Shown here piece by piece: positions 47,157 to 56,308 of a stretch of DNA of 64,000 nt. Position numbers and translations under genes: made by a program. The notes beneath the pieces are model-generated. The model searched no databases, was not told the DNA's origin, and saw nothing but the letters and a program-made list of their open reading frames with translations. This DNA is from an uncultured Sphingomonadaceae bacterium (GTDB lineage: Bacteria > Pseudomonadota > Alphaproteobacteria > Sphingomonadales > Sphingomonadaceae), in NCBI GenBank assembly GCA_947495985.1, contig CANMBD010000001.1, positions 496,001-560,000 of the forward strand. Direction: 5' to 3'. Within the stretch, counting starts at the first letter, position 1, and each line of letters opens with the position of its first letter.

Positions 47157-48107
47157 TCAAAAGTCGTAAACTAAGGTGGCACGGCTAAGGGTATCGGTCT
47201 TTTCGCGTCCGTCGGGCGGGTTGGTCTCATGCTCAATCGCATAAGAGAGGCGCGCCGACAGCTTTCCGTTAATTTTGGCATCCAGTCCGGTCGTTGCAGT
47301 TAGCGTATTGGTGCCAGATGAAAATATGACATTGGCGCTCGTCAGGCTTTGCGCATCCGAGGCTAACGTTGCGCCTGCGCCCTGAGTCAGTTTCAGATTT
47401 TTGGCAATTTGCCAGCCCAGATCAAGACCGATCAAGCCGGCGATACTGCTATCCGACCCGCCTTCGGTAAATTCGGTGAGCCGCCAGGCAGGTCCGGCTT
47501 TCACATCTAGAAAAATGTCTTTCTCTTTGATCACGGTATAGCCGATCCCGCCAGAGACCGTGTAGCGTGAAGAAAAGCCCTGAAACCGGTCTCGATCATA
47601 TTGCGCCAATCCATAGATGAAAAGGCGGTCATCAATCTTATACTCTGGTTCCAGCGCGGCTGCATATTGCTCTCTGCTGGTCACGCCGTTGCTGCGTTGA
47701 TAATCGGCGCGTGCACGAAATTTCAGGCGCCAATCTACCGCATCCTTCGCCAGTTTGATTCCGCCACTTATGCCAACATTGCTGGAGTTACCGGTGTTGC
47801 GAAAGCCGCCAAGCTCTCCTTCACCCGTCCAGTTTTCGAAAAAGGGCGCTTCCATTTTTGCCTTTTTTTCGGCTGCTGCGAGCTGTGTTTTCTTTGCGGT
47901 ATATGCTGCGAACATTGCATCAATTTCGGCAACATCATCGGGATTCGCAACTTTGGCAAACTTGATCACGGATCTTACCTCCGCGTCTTTGCCGGAGGCA
48001 ATGGCTGCCTCAATCATGGCCTTTACCGGTTCAGGAAGAGCTGCTTGCGCTGGCGATACTATGCCAGCAGCCGCTATTGAAAACGGCCAAACTATCTTCT
48101 GCAACAT
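47157..48107 (-). CDS. DUF481 outer-membrane barrel protein
   Basis: A 316-residue exported protein (signal peptide to about residue 22, ending near AQAA). After a polar helix (about residues 25-95) comes a DUF481 domain of amphipathic beta strands (GEGELGGFRNTGNSSNVGISGGIKL and following), ending in a C-terminal Phe (LVYDF) as outer-membrane barrels do. DUF481 members (YdiY-like) have no assigned role. Converges with the TPR gene. Confidence 0.85.
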   Translation of the reverse strand: MLQKIVWPFSIAAAGIVSPAQAALPEPVKAMIEAAIASGKDAEVRSVIKFAKVANPDDVAEIDAMFAAYTAKKTQLAAAEKKAKMEAPFFENWTGEGELGGFRNTGNSSNVGISGGIKLAKDAVDWRLKFRARADYQRSNGVTSREQYAAALEPEYKIDDRLFIYGLAQYDRDRFQGFSSRYTVSGGIGYTVIKEKDIFLDVKAGPAWRLTEFTEGGSDSSIAGLIGLDLGWQIAKNLKLTQGAGATLASDAQSLTSANVIFSSGTNTLTATTGLDAKINGKLSARLSYAIEHETNPPDGREKTDTLSRATLVYDF

Positions 48108-48138
48108 ACTATATTCCCGTAACTATTCCAGTTTACAC

Positions 48139-48627
48139 TCAGATTAGCGGTCCAAATTCCTTTAATATTGCGCGATAAAGATCTCGTTTAAATGGCACGA
48201 TCATTTCGGGCAAATCTGATGGATCGGCCCACCGCCAATCCGAGAATTCCGCATGGTCCGTAGCGATATTGACATGCTTGTCTTCGCCTGTAAACCGCAT
48301 CAGAAACCAGTATTGGCGCTGACCCCGGTATTTCCCCTTCCAGATTTTCCCTAACAATTCGTCGGGCAGATCGTATAAATATTCTTCTGCACTGCGGGCA
48401 ATTATCTGCACAAGATCGGCAGATATGCCCGTCTCTTCCTCAAGCTCGCGTATCGCAGCCGCCTCGCTTTCCTCGCCCTTGTCAATCCCGCCCTGCGGCA
48501 TTTGCCAGGCATGAGGATATTTGCTGTCCTGCGCATCCAGTCGCTGCCCGACAAAGACTTTACCATCTGTGTTGGCCAGCATGATGCCGGCGCACGGCCG
48601 ATAAGGAAGGTGGCTGAAATCGGTCAT
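48139..48627 (-). CDS. rppH: RNA pyrophosphohydrolase (NUDIX)
   Basis: A 162-residue cytosolic enzyme that removes pyrophosphate from the 5' end of triphosphorylated mRNA to start decay, or hydrolyses dinucleoside polyphosphates. A full Nudix box is present: GGIDKGE...RELEEETGI. The opening YRPCAGIMLAN and WQMPQGGID match RppH. Its ATG overlaps the stop of the esterase upstream. Confidence 0.93.
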   Translation of the reverse strand: MTDFSHLPYRPCAGIMLANTDGKVFVGQRLDAQDSKYPHAWQMPQGGIDKGEESEAAAIRELEEETGISADLVQIIARSAEEYLYDLPDELLGKIWKGKYRGQRQYWFLMRFTGEDKHVNIATDHAEFSDWRWADPSDLPEMIVPFKRDLYRAILKEFGPLI

Positions 48628-49568
48628 AGAGTGGCCAGGGTCGCTTTTAGGGCGTCGCAGATGCCATCAACATCCTGTTGCGAGGAGGGAATGCCCTTGC
48701 GCAGGCAAATCAGCCCGTGAATATTGCCCTTTGCTTCCATGAAGGTAACTGGAACACCTGCTTCGATTAGCTTGGCAGCATAGGTGCGACCTTGATCCCG
48801 GAGCGGATCTAGACCGCCGGTGATCAGCACCGTAGGCGGACTGCCGGCCAGATCACCGTGGATAGGGTCACAGCGTATATCGCCGGTGACCCCGGCATAG
48901 TGACCCATGAAATAGTCCATTGAGTCCTTGGTCAACAGAAAACCTTCTGCAAATTCCTGCATTGATCCTTCGGACGCTGTGCTGTCGACGACGGGATAGA
49001 TGGGAACCTGCGCAATAACCGGCACTGCCGCAGGGTTTTTGGCCAAGTCCTGTGCCACCACAATCGCGAGATTGCCGCCCGCACTGTCGCCGCAGGGGAT
49101 CAGGCCATCAATCTCGATGCCCAGCGCCGCTTCGGCGTTTTCAGCGATCCACCGGGTGGCCGCTTCGCAGTCATCGGGAGCCGCAGGGAAGGGCGCTTCG
49201 GGGGCCAGCCGATAGTCTACCGCAATTAAGGGCAAATCCATTTGTGCTGCCATTTCCGTGCAATAGGGGTGATGGCTTTCCAGATCGCCAATGACAAAGC
49301 CGCCGCCATGATAAAAGATGATCGCCGGACCCTTTTCCCGCGTTTCCCGTTTGTCGTAATAGCGCAGCTTGATATCGCCCGCTGGTCCCGGACATATCAA
49401 ATCTTTGATGACCGCGAGTTTCGTGGGTTCTGCGTCGACCAGACAACGCATGCCGACATAGGCTTCGCGAGCGGCAGCCGGTTCCATCTGGTCCATCGGG
49501 ACTTCCATGGCTGTTTCCAGCATCGCCAGCATTGCTTGGGCATCGGGTCGCACAAAAGCCGTTGTCAT
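48624..49568 (-). CDS. HSL-family alpha/beta hydrolase (esterase)
   Basis: A 314-residue carboxylesterase of the hormone-sensitive-lipase group. The oxyanion motif is YHGGGFVIGDLESH, the nucleophile is the Ser in GDSAGGN, and the Asp and His follow in GLDPLRDQG and NIHGLI. The start is ATG 49568 (MTTAFVRPDAQAM), with GGAG 10 bases upstream; an in-frame ATG at 49592 is possible. It overlaps rppH by 4 bases. The natural ester is unknown. Confidence 0.9.
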   Translation of the reverse strand: MTTAFVRPDAQAMLAMLETAMEVPMDQMEPAAAREAYVGMRCLVDAEPTKLAVIKDLICPGPAGDIKLRYYDKRETREKGPAIIFYHGGGFVIGDLESHHPYCTEMAAQMDLPLIAVDYRLAPEAPFPAAPDDCEAATRWIAENAEAALGIEIDGLIPCGDSAGGNLAIVVAQDLAKNPAAVPVIAQVPIYPVVDSTASEGSMQEFAEGFLLTKDSMDYFMGHYAGVTGDIRCDPIHGDLAGSPPTVLITGGLDPLRDQGRTYAAKLIEAGVPVTFMEAKGNIHGLICLRKGIPSSQQDVDGICDALKATLATL

Positions 49569-49768
49569 CCTCTTATCTCCGTATTGTTGCATATTGATTT
49601 GCTACTGATCCTGTGGCGAGTAGATCAGCCGGGGTTCACTAGGCAAGATGTATTCTATTTCTCCCGTTTCAAACAAAAACTTTATCCCTAGTAGTTTTTA
49701 TGGTTTGAAGCAGAGGGGAGAAGTGCTTTACCGCATCTTCTAATGAGTTTTGGGTACGGAAATTATAT

Positions 49769-51658
49769 ATGGCTACGGCGCTTAAACAGGACGATTCAGA
49801 CAACAACCGGCCAGCGAATGCGGAGAATGTCGTCGTTCGCTTCGCTGGCGATAGCGGCGATGGTATGCAGCTTACCGGTGGACAATTCACATTGTCGACG
49901 GCGCTGGCGGGCAGCGATCTCGCGACTTTTCCAGATTTTCCGGCCGAAATCCGGGCGCCACAGGGAACGCTTTTCGGTGTTTCCGCTTTTCAGATTAATT
50001 TTGGTAGCCGCGCCATTGAGACTGCGGGCGACCAGCCTGATGTCCTGATTGCGATGAACCCCGCTGCATTGAAGACCAATGTCGATGCATTGCGTGAAGG
50101 CGGTCTGATCATTGCCGACGAAGGTGAATTCGGGAAACGCAATCTCGATAAAGCCAAATATGAGAATAATCCTCTGGAAGACGGCTCTTTGGCCAAGTGG
50201 CAATTACTCAAGCTGGACATTTCTGCGCTGACGCTCGAAGCGGTGAAGCCTTTTGGACTCGGCAACAAAGAAGCATTGCGCTGTAAAAATATGTGGACGC
50301 TGGGCCTTGCGCTCTGGATGTTCGAGCGCGAGCGTGAGCCGATTATCGACTGGCTCAAGACCAAATTTGCGAAATTGCCAGATGTGGCTGATTCCAACAT
50401 TGCCGCGTTGAATGCGGGTCATGCTTATGGCGAAACCGCTGAGCTTTCCGGTGACGGTCTTGGAAGCGGTCATCTCACCACACGCAAAGTGGGTGCTGCT
50501 CCGTCAGCACCGGGGGAATATCGCACGGTGACAGGTGCGGAGGCTTTGTCACTTGGTTTGGTGGCTGGTGCGCAGCTGGCCGACTTGCCGATGTTCTTCG
50601 GTGGTTATCCAATAACACCAGCCTCTGCCATTCTGCATCACTTGTCACGGCTCAAGGAATTTGGCGTCACCACCTTTCAGGCCGAGGACGAAATTGCTGC
50701 GATCGCGGCCGCTATCGGCGCAAGCTACGCTGGCAAATTGGGCATTACATCGTCATCCGGTCCGGGTATTGCGCTGAAAGGCGAAGCCATGGGCCTTGCG
50801 ATCATGACCGAGCTGCCCTTGGTGATTGTCAATTCACAGCGTGGCGGGCCTTCTACCGGTCTGCCGACCAAGACCGAGCAATCGGATCTGTATCAAGCCA
50901 TTTACGGTCGCAATGGCGATGCGCCGATGCCGGTCATTGCTGCGCGCTCGCCCGGTGATGCGTTTGAATGTGCAATTGAAGCGGTGCGGATAGCGGTGCA
51001 ATATATGACGCCGGTTATGTTGCTGACCGATGGTTATATTGCCAATGCGGCTGAGCCCTGGAAGATTCCGGATGTCGATACACTGGAACCGTTTCCCACG
51101 ACCTTCCTGGATAAAATGCCGGCAGACGGACTGAAGCCTTACGCGCGCGACGAAAAACTCGCGCGGCCATGGATCAAGCCGGGCACGCCGGAATTGATGC
51201 ATCGCATTGGCGGCATCGAAAAAGGCATTGATACCGGCCATATTGATTATGGCGCAGCCAATCACCAGCAGATGACCGAAATCAGGCGCGACAAGGTGTT
51301 AGGCGTTGCAGACAGCATCCCCGATCAGGACGTTGCACTGGGCAAGGCAGGCGGCAAACTGGCCGTCGTTGGCTGGGGTTCAACCTTTGGACCAATCCAT
51401 CAGGCGGTGCGCCGTGCCGTGGAGGCTGGAAAAGACGTCAGTCATATCCACATCCGGAACGTCTGGCCGATGCCGAAAAATCTGGGCGAATTGCTGAAAA
51501 GTTATGACCGGGTCATAGTGCCGGAAATGAATACCGGGCAGCTGAAAACCGTATTGCGCGATCAATATCTGGTCGATGCAAAGCCCGTAAACAAAGTATC
51601 GGGTCAGCCTTTTACCATTGCCGAAATTGAAGCGGCGATTGAGGAGAATCTGTCATGA
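49769..51658 (+). CDS. korA: 2-oxoacid:ferredoxin oxidoreductase alpha subunit (KorA type)
   Basis: A 629-residue protein in which the gamma domain (about residues 20-210, VVRFAGDSGDGMQLTGGQF) is fused to the alpha domain (about 255-630, GGYPITPASAILHHLSRL, QAEDEIAAIAAAIGASYAG). With KorB it oxidatively decarboxylates 2-oxoglutarate to succinyl-CoA with ferredoxin. The fused arrangement is common in aerobic bacteria. The start is ATG 49769, with only a weak ribosome site; its stop overlaps korB (ATGA). Confidence 0.93.
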   Translation: MATALKQDDSDNNRPANAENVVVRFAGDSGDGMQLTGGQFTLSTALAGSDLATFPDFPAEIRAPQGTLFGVSAFQINFGSRAIETAGDQPDVLIAMNPAALKTNVDALREGGLIIADEGEFGKRNLDKAKYENNPLEDGSLAKWQLLKLDISALTLEAVKPFGLGNKEALRCKNMWTLGLALWMFEREREPIIDWLKTKFAKLPDVADSNIAALNAGHAYGETAELSGDGLGSGHLTTRKVGAAPSAPGEYRTVTGAEALSLGLVAGAQLADLPMFFGGYPITPASAILHHLSRLKEFGVTTFQAEDEIAAIAAAIGASYAGKLGITSSSGPGIALKGEAMGLAIMTELPLVIVNSQRGGPSTGLPTKTEQSDLYQAIYGRNGDAPMPVIAARSPGDAFECAIEAVRIAVQYMTPVMLLTDGYIANAAEPWKIPDVDTLEPFPTTFLDKMPADGLKPYARDEKLARPWIKPGTPELMHRIGGIEKGIDTGHIDYGAANHQQMTEIRRDKVLGVADSIPDQDVALGKAGGKLAVVGWGSTFGPIHQAVRRAVEAGKDVSHIHIRNVWPMPKNLGELLKSYDRVIVPEMNTGQLKTVLRDQYLVDAKPVNKVSGQPFTIAEIEAAIEENLS

Positions 51659-52683
51659 ACGAGATGACAAAAATCACGACGCTGAAAGACTGGGAAACCG
51701 ATCAGGAAGTACGTTGGTGCCCAGGTTGCGGTGACTATGCGATCCTGAAAGCGGTGCAGCGGACCATGCCTGACTTGGGCGTCCGTCCAGAAGATACGTT
51801 GTTTATCAGCGGGATTGGCTGTTCTTCTCGCTTTCCTTATTATATGGAAACTTACGGTTTTCACACAATCCACGGCCGCGCGCCTGCAGTGGCGACGGGT
51901 GCCAAGTTGGCCAATCCGGACCTTGATGTCTGGATCATCACCGGTGATGGCGATGCGCTCTCCATTGGCGGCAACCACACCATGCACCTGTTGCGGCGCA
52001 ATCTGGATTGCCAGATCATGCTGTTCAACAATGAGATTTACGGCCTGACCAAGGGGCAATATTCCCCGACTTCGCGCGTCGGCACCAGCAGTCCGTCGAC
52101 ACCCTATGGATCGGTTGACCGGCCCGCCAGTCCCTGTGCCTTTGCGCTGGGTTCCGGTGCACGGTTCATTGCGCGTGGTATCGATGTCCACAAGGATTTG
52201 ACCAATGTTCTAAAAGCCGCTCATGCACATAAGGGTGCCGCTTTTATCGAGATTTTTCAGAACTGTATCGTCTACAATAAAGACGTGTTCGAGGAATTTG
52301 CGGCCAAGAAGACCGCTGCTTCTACCCAGCTCCTGCTCGCCGATGGTGAGCCGATGCTGTTTGAAAAAGGCGAAAAAGGTATCACGCTGGACCGCGAGAC
52401 ATTGTCGTTGAAAGTGGTCGATGTGGTTGATGGCGACTGGCAGGCAGCCAATGTCATTGTCCATGATGTGACCAATCGCTCGGTCGCGCATATGCTCATT
52501 GAAATGCCGTTCGGGGAATTCCCTATGGCTATCGGAGTGCTCTATGATGACCCGCGTCCGACATTTGAAGGCGCTGTCGTTGAGCAAAACGCGCAGGCGG
52601 CAGAAGGCAAGAAGGCGGACCTGCAGGCGCTGCTTAACAAAGGGCAGACCTGGACCGTGACCGAGGACGGGCCGGAACTTTAG
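51655..52683 (+). CDS. korB: 2-oxoacid:ferredoxin oxidoreductase beta subunit (KorB type)
   Basis: A 342-residue thiamine-pyrophosphate-binding subunit. RWCPGCGDYAI, GIGCSSRFPYY and the TPP/Mg motif GDGDALSIGGNH (ending at NNEIYGLTKGQYSPTS) are diagnostic. Only the CPGCG pair and a few other cysteines are seen, with no ferredoxin-like 4Fe-4S pair beyond these. It is co-translated with korA. No ferredoxin gene is adjacent. A hairpin with arms AGGGC/GCCCT (52742-52755) lies 60 bases after it and may be a weak terminator. Confidence 0.93.
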   Translation: MNEMTKITTLKDWETDQEVRWCPGCGDYAILKAVQRTMPDLGVRPEDTLFISGIGCSSRFPYYMETYGFHTIHGRAPAVATGAKLANPDLDVWIITGDGDALSIGGNHTMHLLRRNLDCQIMLFNNEIYGLTKGQYSPTSRVGTSSPSTPYGSVDRPASPCAFALGSGARFIARGIDVHKDLTNVLKAAHAHKGAAFIEIFQNCIVYNKDVFEEFAAKKTAASTQLLLADGEPMLFEKGEKGITLDRETLSLKVVDVVDGDWQAANVIVHDVTNRSVAHMLIEMPFGEFPMAIGVLYDDPRPTFEGAVVEQNAQAAEGKKADLQALLNKGQTWTVTEDGPEL

Positions 52684-52889
52684 CGGCATTTTCCAGCACT
52701 TGATGCTTGCAATGTAGGATTTGCTTTGCCAGCATGCCGTCAGGGCATCAGCCCTTTCGTCACGCTATGGGGTGGGGCGATTTTGAACGGACATTTCGTC
52801 GCTCATATGAAACAATTCAACCGAAGATGACCCCGTTTTGCTTATAATATGTATAATTTCCCGGTCCGGTTTAGGCGGCTCTCTGTCGC

Positions 52890-53912
52890 ATGGATAATCT
52901 AACCCATAGCCTTGCCGGAGCCGTTTTGGGTCAGCTCGGTTTGAAGAAGAAAACCGGCCTGGGCATGGCGACTTTGATAATCGCGGCCAATATTCCTGAT
53001 ATTGATGCGTTCGCAACGCTGCTTGGCGGCGTCCAGCATCTCGCCATCCGTCGAGGTATTACGCACGGCCCGATTGCGATGGTGATATTGCCGCTACTGC
53101 TGACCGGCTTCATGCTGTGGTTCGATCGCTGGCAAACCAGGCGCGGCAAACGGCCCGCCGATCGCTTGCCGATTCACAAGGGCTGGCTGTTAGCCTTGGC
53201 CTATATCGGCTGTCTCAGCCATCCCGCGCTGGATTGGCTCAACAGCTATGGTGTCCGCCTGCTCGAACCTTTTTCCTCGCAATGGTATTATGGAGACAGC
53301 ATCTTCATCATCGATATCTGGATCTGGGCCGCGCTGATCATCGGTGTCTGGATATCACGGCGGCGCGAGAAAAAGGCTAGGGATGACTGGCAGCGGCCGG
53401 CATGGGTGAGCTTTACCGTGATTTGTGCGTATATCTTCGCCAACGGGTTGATTACCGGCAAAGCGGAGGCCGATACGGCCTTGGCTGTCGAACAGCGAAC
53501 AGGCCAGCAACCGCAGCAAGTTGTTGCCAATCCGATGCCTGTCACATTCTGGCGCCGGGACATGATCTGGCAAATGGTGGATGAGAACGGCACGGCCTAC
53601 GGTGAGACGATATTCGACCTTTTGGATCCGGAGCCGTTTTACTGGAAAGGCGAATTGGTAGCGAATGATGCATCTGATCAGATGATCGCAGCTGCCAAAA
53701 CAGCGGATCCCGACGCATGGGCTTTTCTCTTCTGGGCGCGGATGCCTGTTTTGCAGCAAAGTGATGATCCAGATGATGCTGGTAGACTGGTGCTGGATCT
53801 AGCAGATATGCGGTTTCGCGATCCTTTGGTGAAGGACCGCTTCACGGTGCGGACTATCATACCACCCAAGATTGACCCGACGAAAGCGGATCGAGGCACC
53901 GGCAGCAAATGA
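52890..53912 (+). CDS. YdjM-like membrane-bound metal-dependent hydrolase
   Basis: A 340-residue inner-membrane protein with five or so helices. The N terminus MDNLTHSLAGAVLGQLGL, then ANIPDIDAF, RRGITHGPI and SHPALDWLNSYG contain the conserved His and Asp residues of the family. The E. coli relative YdjM is LexA-regulated, but I see no clear LexA box here. The stop overlaps the photolyase start (ATGA), so the two are probably co-expressed. Enzymatic function is unknown. Confidence 0.88.
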   Translation: MDNLTHSLAGAVLGQLGLKKKTGLGMATLIIAANIPDIDAFATLLGGVQHLAIRRGITHGPIAMVILPLLLTGFMLWFDRWQTRRGKRPADRLPIHKGWLLALAYIGCLSHPALDWLNSYGVRLLEPFSSQWYYGDSIFIIDIWIWAALIIGVWISRRREKKARDDWQRPAWVSFTVICAYIFANGLITGKAEADTALAVEQRTGQQPQQVVANPMPVTFWRRDMIWQMVDENGTAYGETIFDLLDPEPFYWKGELVANDASDQMIAAAKTADPDAWAFLFWARMPVLQQSDDPDDAGRLVLDLADMRFRDPLVKDRFTVRTIIPPKIDPTKADRGTGSK

Positions 53913-55300
53913 TCGCACCGACGATAGTCTGGTTCCGTCGCGATCTGCGGCTTTCAGACCAAGCCGCCATTGCAGCTGCCGCCGCTCAAGGCCCGGTCAT
54001 CCCGGTCTATGTCCTCGACAATGAAACACCCAAACACCGCATAATGGGGGGAGCCTCGCGCTGGTGGTTGCATCATAGCCTGACATCTCTCGACACGGAC
54101 CTGCGGGCTAGAGGATCGCGGCTGATCTTACGGCGCGGCAAAGCGGCTGAAATTTTGTCGGAACTGGCCGCGGAATATGGCGCGACAGAAATCCGCGGGC
54201 TGCATCATTACGAACCTTGGTGGTTGAATGCGGAGAAGCACTTGCGGGCCAAATTGGATGGCAATGCCGCATTCGTCCTGCACCACGGTAATTATCTGCT
54301 CCCGCCCGGGACGTTAAAAACGGGCGGTGGAAGCCCCTATAAAATCTACACGCCGTTCTGGAAATCGCTCCGCGAGCGGATGCCGCCAGCGCCAGCGATG
54401 GCACCGCCCAAGGCACTGGATTCCCCCGATGCCTGGCCGGACAGCGATGTTCTGGACAACTGGAACTTGCTGCCAACCAAACCCGATTGGGCAAAGGGAT
54501 TTGCCGACCATTGGACACCGGGTGAGCAAGGCGCGCAGGATAGTCTTGAGGCTTTTGTTGATAAAGCGGTGCGATATGATGAAGGCCGCAATCTGCCATC
54601 CGAACTATTGGTGTCCCGCCTGTCGCCGCATCTCCATTTCGGTGAAATCAGTCCAGCGACGATCTGGAACCGGATTGTCGGGCAGGGCGCCAAAGTGGAA
54701 ACCTATCTGAAAGAGATTGTCTGGCGGGATTACGCGCAGAATGTCATTCAGCAATTCCCGCAATATGGCGGGGAAAGCTATCGCGAAAAATTCCGGGCGT
54801 TCCCGTGGCGTGATATAGCTGATCCGAAAGTGCGCAAAGATTATGAAGCCTGGTGCCATGGCCAAACCGGCTATCCGATCGTCGATGCCGGCATGCGGGA
54901 ACTATGGGCAACAGGTTGGATGCACAACCGGGTTCGGATGATCACGGCTAGCTTCCTGATCAAGCATTTGCTGATCGATTGGCGCGAAGGCGAGAAATGG
55001 TTCTGGGACACTTTGGTCGACGCCGATTTTGCGTCGAATAGCGTCAATTGGCAGTGGACCTCAGGGACCGGAGTCGACAGCAATATGTTCGTTCGCATCA
55101 TGGCGCCATTGACCCAATCAGAGAAATTCAATGCAGGTGATTATATCCGCAAATGGGTGCCGGAACTCGCCGATGTCAGCGATCCTTATATCCATGATCC
55201 CGAGGAAAGCGGTGCTAAACCGCCCAGCTATCGTTCAAAGATAATAGCGCACAAAGAGGCGCGCGCGCGGGCGCTGGACGCGTATGCAAAAGTGAAATGA
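53909..55300 (+). CDS. phr: Deoxyribodipyrimidine photolyase
   Basis: A 463-residue light-dependent DNA repair enzyme. The N-terminal Rossmann-like domain (WFRRDLRLSDQAAIAAA) binds an antenna cofactor, and the C-terminal FAD domain holds GYPIVDAGMRELWATGWMHNR and WREGEKWFWDTLVDADFASNS...WQWTSGTG with the conserved tryptophans. This composition fits a class I CPD photolyase, not a cryptochrome. It overlaps the membrane-protein gene upstream. Confidence 0.95.
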   Translation: MIAPTIVWFRRDLRLSDQAAIAAAAAQGPVIPVYVLDNETPKHRIMGGASRWWLHHSLTSLDTDLRARGSRLILRRGKAAEILSELAAEYGATEIRGLHHYEPWWLNAEKHLRAKLDGNAAFVLHHGNYLLPPGTLKTGGGSPYKIYTPFWKSLRERMPPAPAMAPPKALDSPDAWPDSDVLDNWNLLPTKPDWAKGFADHWTPGEQGAQDSLEAFVDKAVRYDEGRNLPSELLVSRLSPHLHFGEISPATIWNRIVGQGAKVETYLKEIVWRDYAQNVIQQFPQYGGESYREKFRAFPWRDIADPKVRKDYEAWCHGQTGYPIVDAGMRELWATGWMHNRVRMITASFLIKHLLIDWREGEKWFWDTLVDADFASNSVNWQWTSGTGVDSNMFVRIMAPLTQSEKFNAGDYIRKWVPELADVSDPYIHDPEESGAKPPSYRSKIIAHKEARARALDAYAKVK

Positions 55301-55314
55301 CGGAAGGGATTGTA

Positions 55315-55377
55315 ATGACTGAAATCTTTGCTTATTCATCCGGACAATCAAAAAGAGGATATCAGGTCGATGAATAA
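55315..55377 (+). CDS. Possible 20-residue micro-ORF after phr
   Basis: ATG 55315 to TAA 55377 would encode a 20-residue peptide, 15 bases after the photolyase stop, preceded by GGAAGGG at good spacing. It is the only well-placed reading frame in the 159-base gap before the SDR gene. Length is too short for any family match; it may be chance. Confidence 0.25.
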   Translation: MTEIFAYSSGQSKRGYQVDE

Positions 55378-55459
55378 GTAGGTCGCCTTCAGGCAAATCA
55401 AAATTAAACCCTTCAGTCCGCCGGGCTGGATATTTTGACACCTATATTCAGGATCTTTT

Positions 55460-56242
55460 ATGCACAGACTATCAGGAAAATTTTGCGTTATCACCGGTGC
55501 TGCTCGCGGTATTGGTAAAGCCATTGCCAAGGCCTTTATCGACGAGGAAGCAACGGTCCTTTTGACCGATAAGGACGATGAAATATTGGCGCAGGCTGGA
55601 CAGGAATTGGGAAGCCCCACTCTTGTCCTCGATGTCGAAAAGGAGGCGGACTGGGACCATCTGGCCGAGCTGCATCCCACCGCGGACGTCGTCGTCAACA
55701 ATGCTGGCATTACCGGATTTGAAGCGGGCGTGGCGCCCCATGATCCGGAAAATGCGTCGCTGGAAGACTGGCGGGCGGTACACCGGGTCAATCTTGATGG
55801 CACTTTCATGGGATGTCGCTATGCCATTCGCGCGATGAAGGAAAAAGGAGCGGGCTCGATCATAAATATCTCGTCCCGCTCTGGCATGGTGGGTATTCCC
55901 GGTGCCGCGGCCTATGCATCCTCAAAGGCGGCGATCCGAAACCATAGTAAATCCGTGGCGCTCTATTGCGCGCAACTGGGATTGAATATTCGGTGTAACT
56001 CAATTCATCCAGCCGCGATCATGACACCGATGTGGGAACCGATGCTGGGCGAAGGTGCGGAGCGTGAGGCCGCGATTGAGGCGTTGGTCAAGGATACGCC
56101 GATGCGGCGCTTTGGCGAGGCCGAAGAGGTGGCCGCGGTTGCTGTGCTGCTGGCTTCGGACGAGGCTAGCTATATCACTGGCACCGAAATGACGATTGAT
56201 GGCGGCATTTTGGCTGGCTCTGCTGCGGCTCCGGGGTCTTGA
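55460..56242 (+). CDS. SDR-family oxidoreductase
   Basis: A 260-residue cytosolic short-chain dehydrogenase. The nucleotide-binding [12 protein letters not shown], the NNAG motif, the catalytic Ser-Tyr-Lys ([11 protein letters not shown]...YASSK) and the ending [16 protein letters not shown] are all present. This architecture resembles 3-alpha/20-beta-hydroxysteroid dehydrogenase-type enzymes that use NAD. Substrate unknown. It lies between phr and cfa with separate gaps. Confidence 0.92.
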   Translation: MHRLSGKFCVITGAARGIGKAIAKAFIDEEATVLLTDKDDEILAQAGQELGSPTLVLDVEKEADWDHLAELHPTADVVVNNAGITGFEAGVAPHDPENASLEDWRAVHRVNLDGTFMGCRYAIRAMKEKGAGSIINISSRSGMVGIPGAAAYASSKAAIRNHSKSVALYCAQLGLNIRCNSIHPAAIMTPMWEPMLGEGAEREAAIEALVKDTPMRRFGEAEEVAAVAVLLASDEASYITGTEMTIDGGILAGSAAAPGS

Positions 56243-56308
56243 ATTGTTAGTCATTGATACGGATAGTTCCGCATTGCCAAGCAGTTACCACTGGTCCATA
56301 TTTGCATC

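Noticed and set aside
52843..52857. Two TATAAT boxes before the YdjM-like gene as a firm promoter
   Set aside because: No -35 hexamer stands at a fitting distance from either box.
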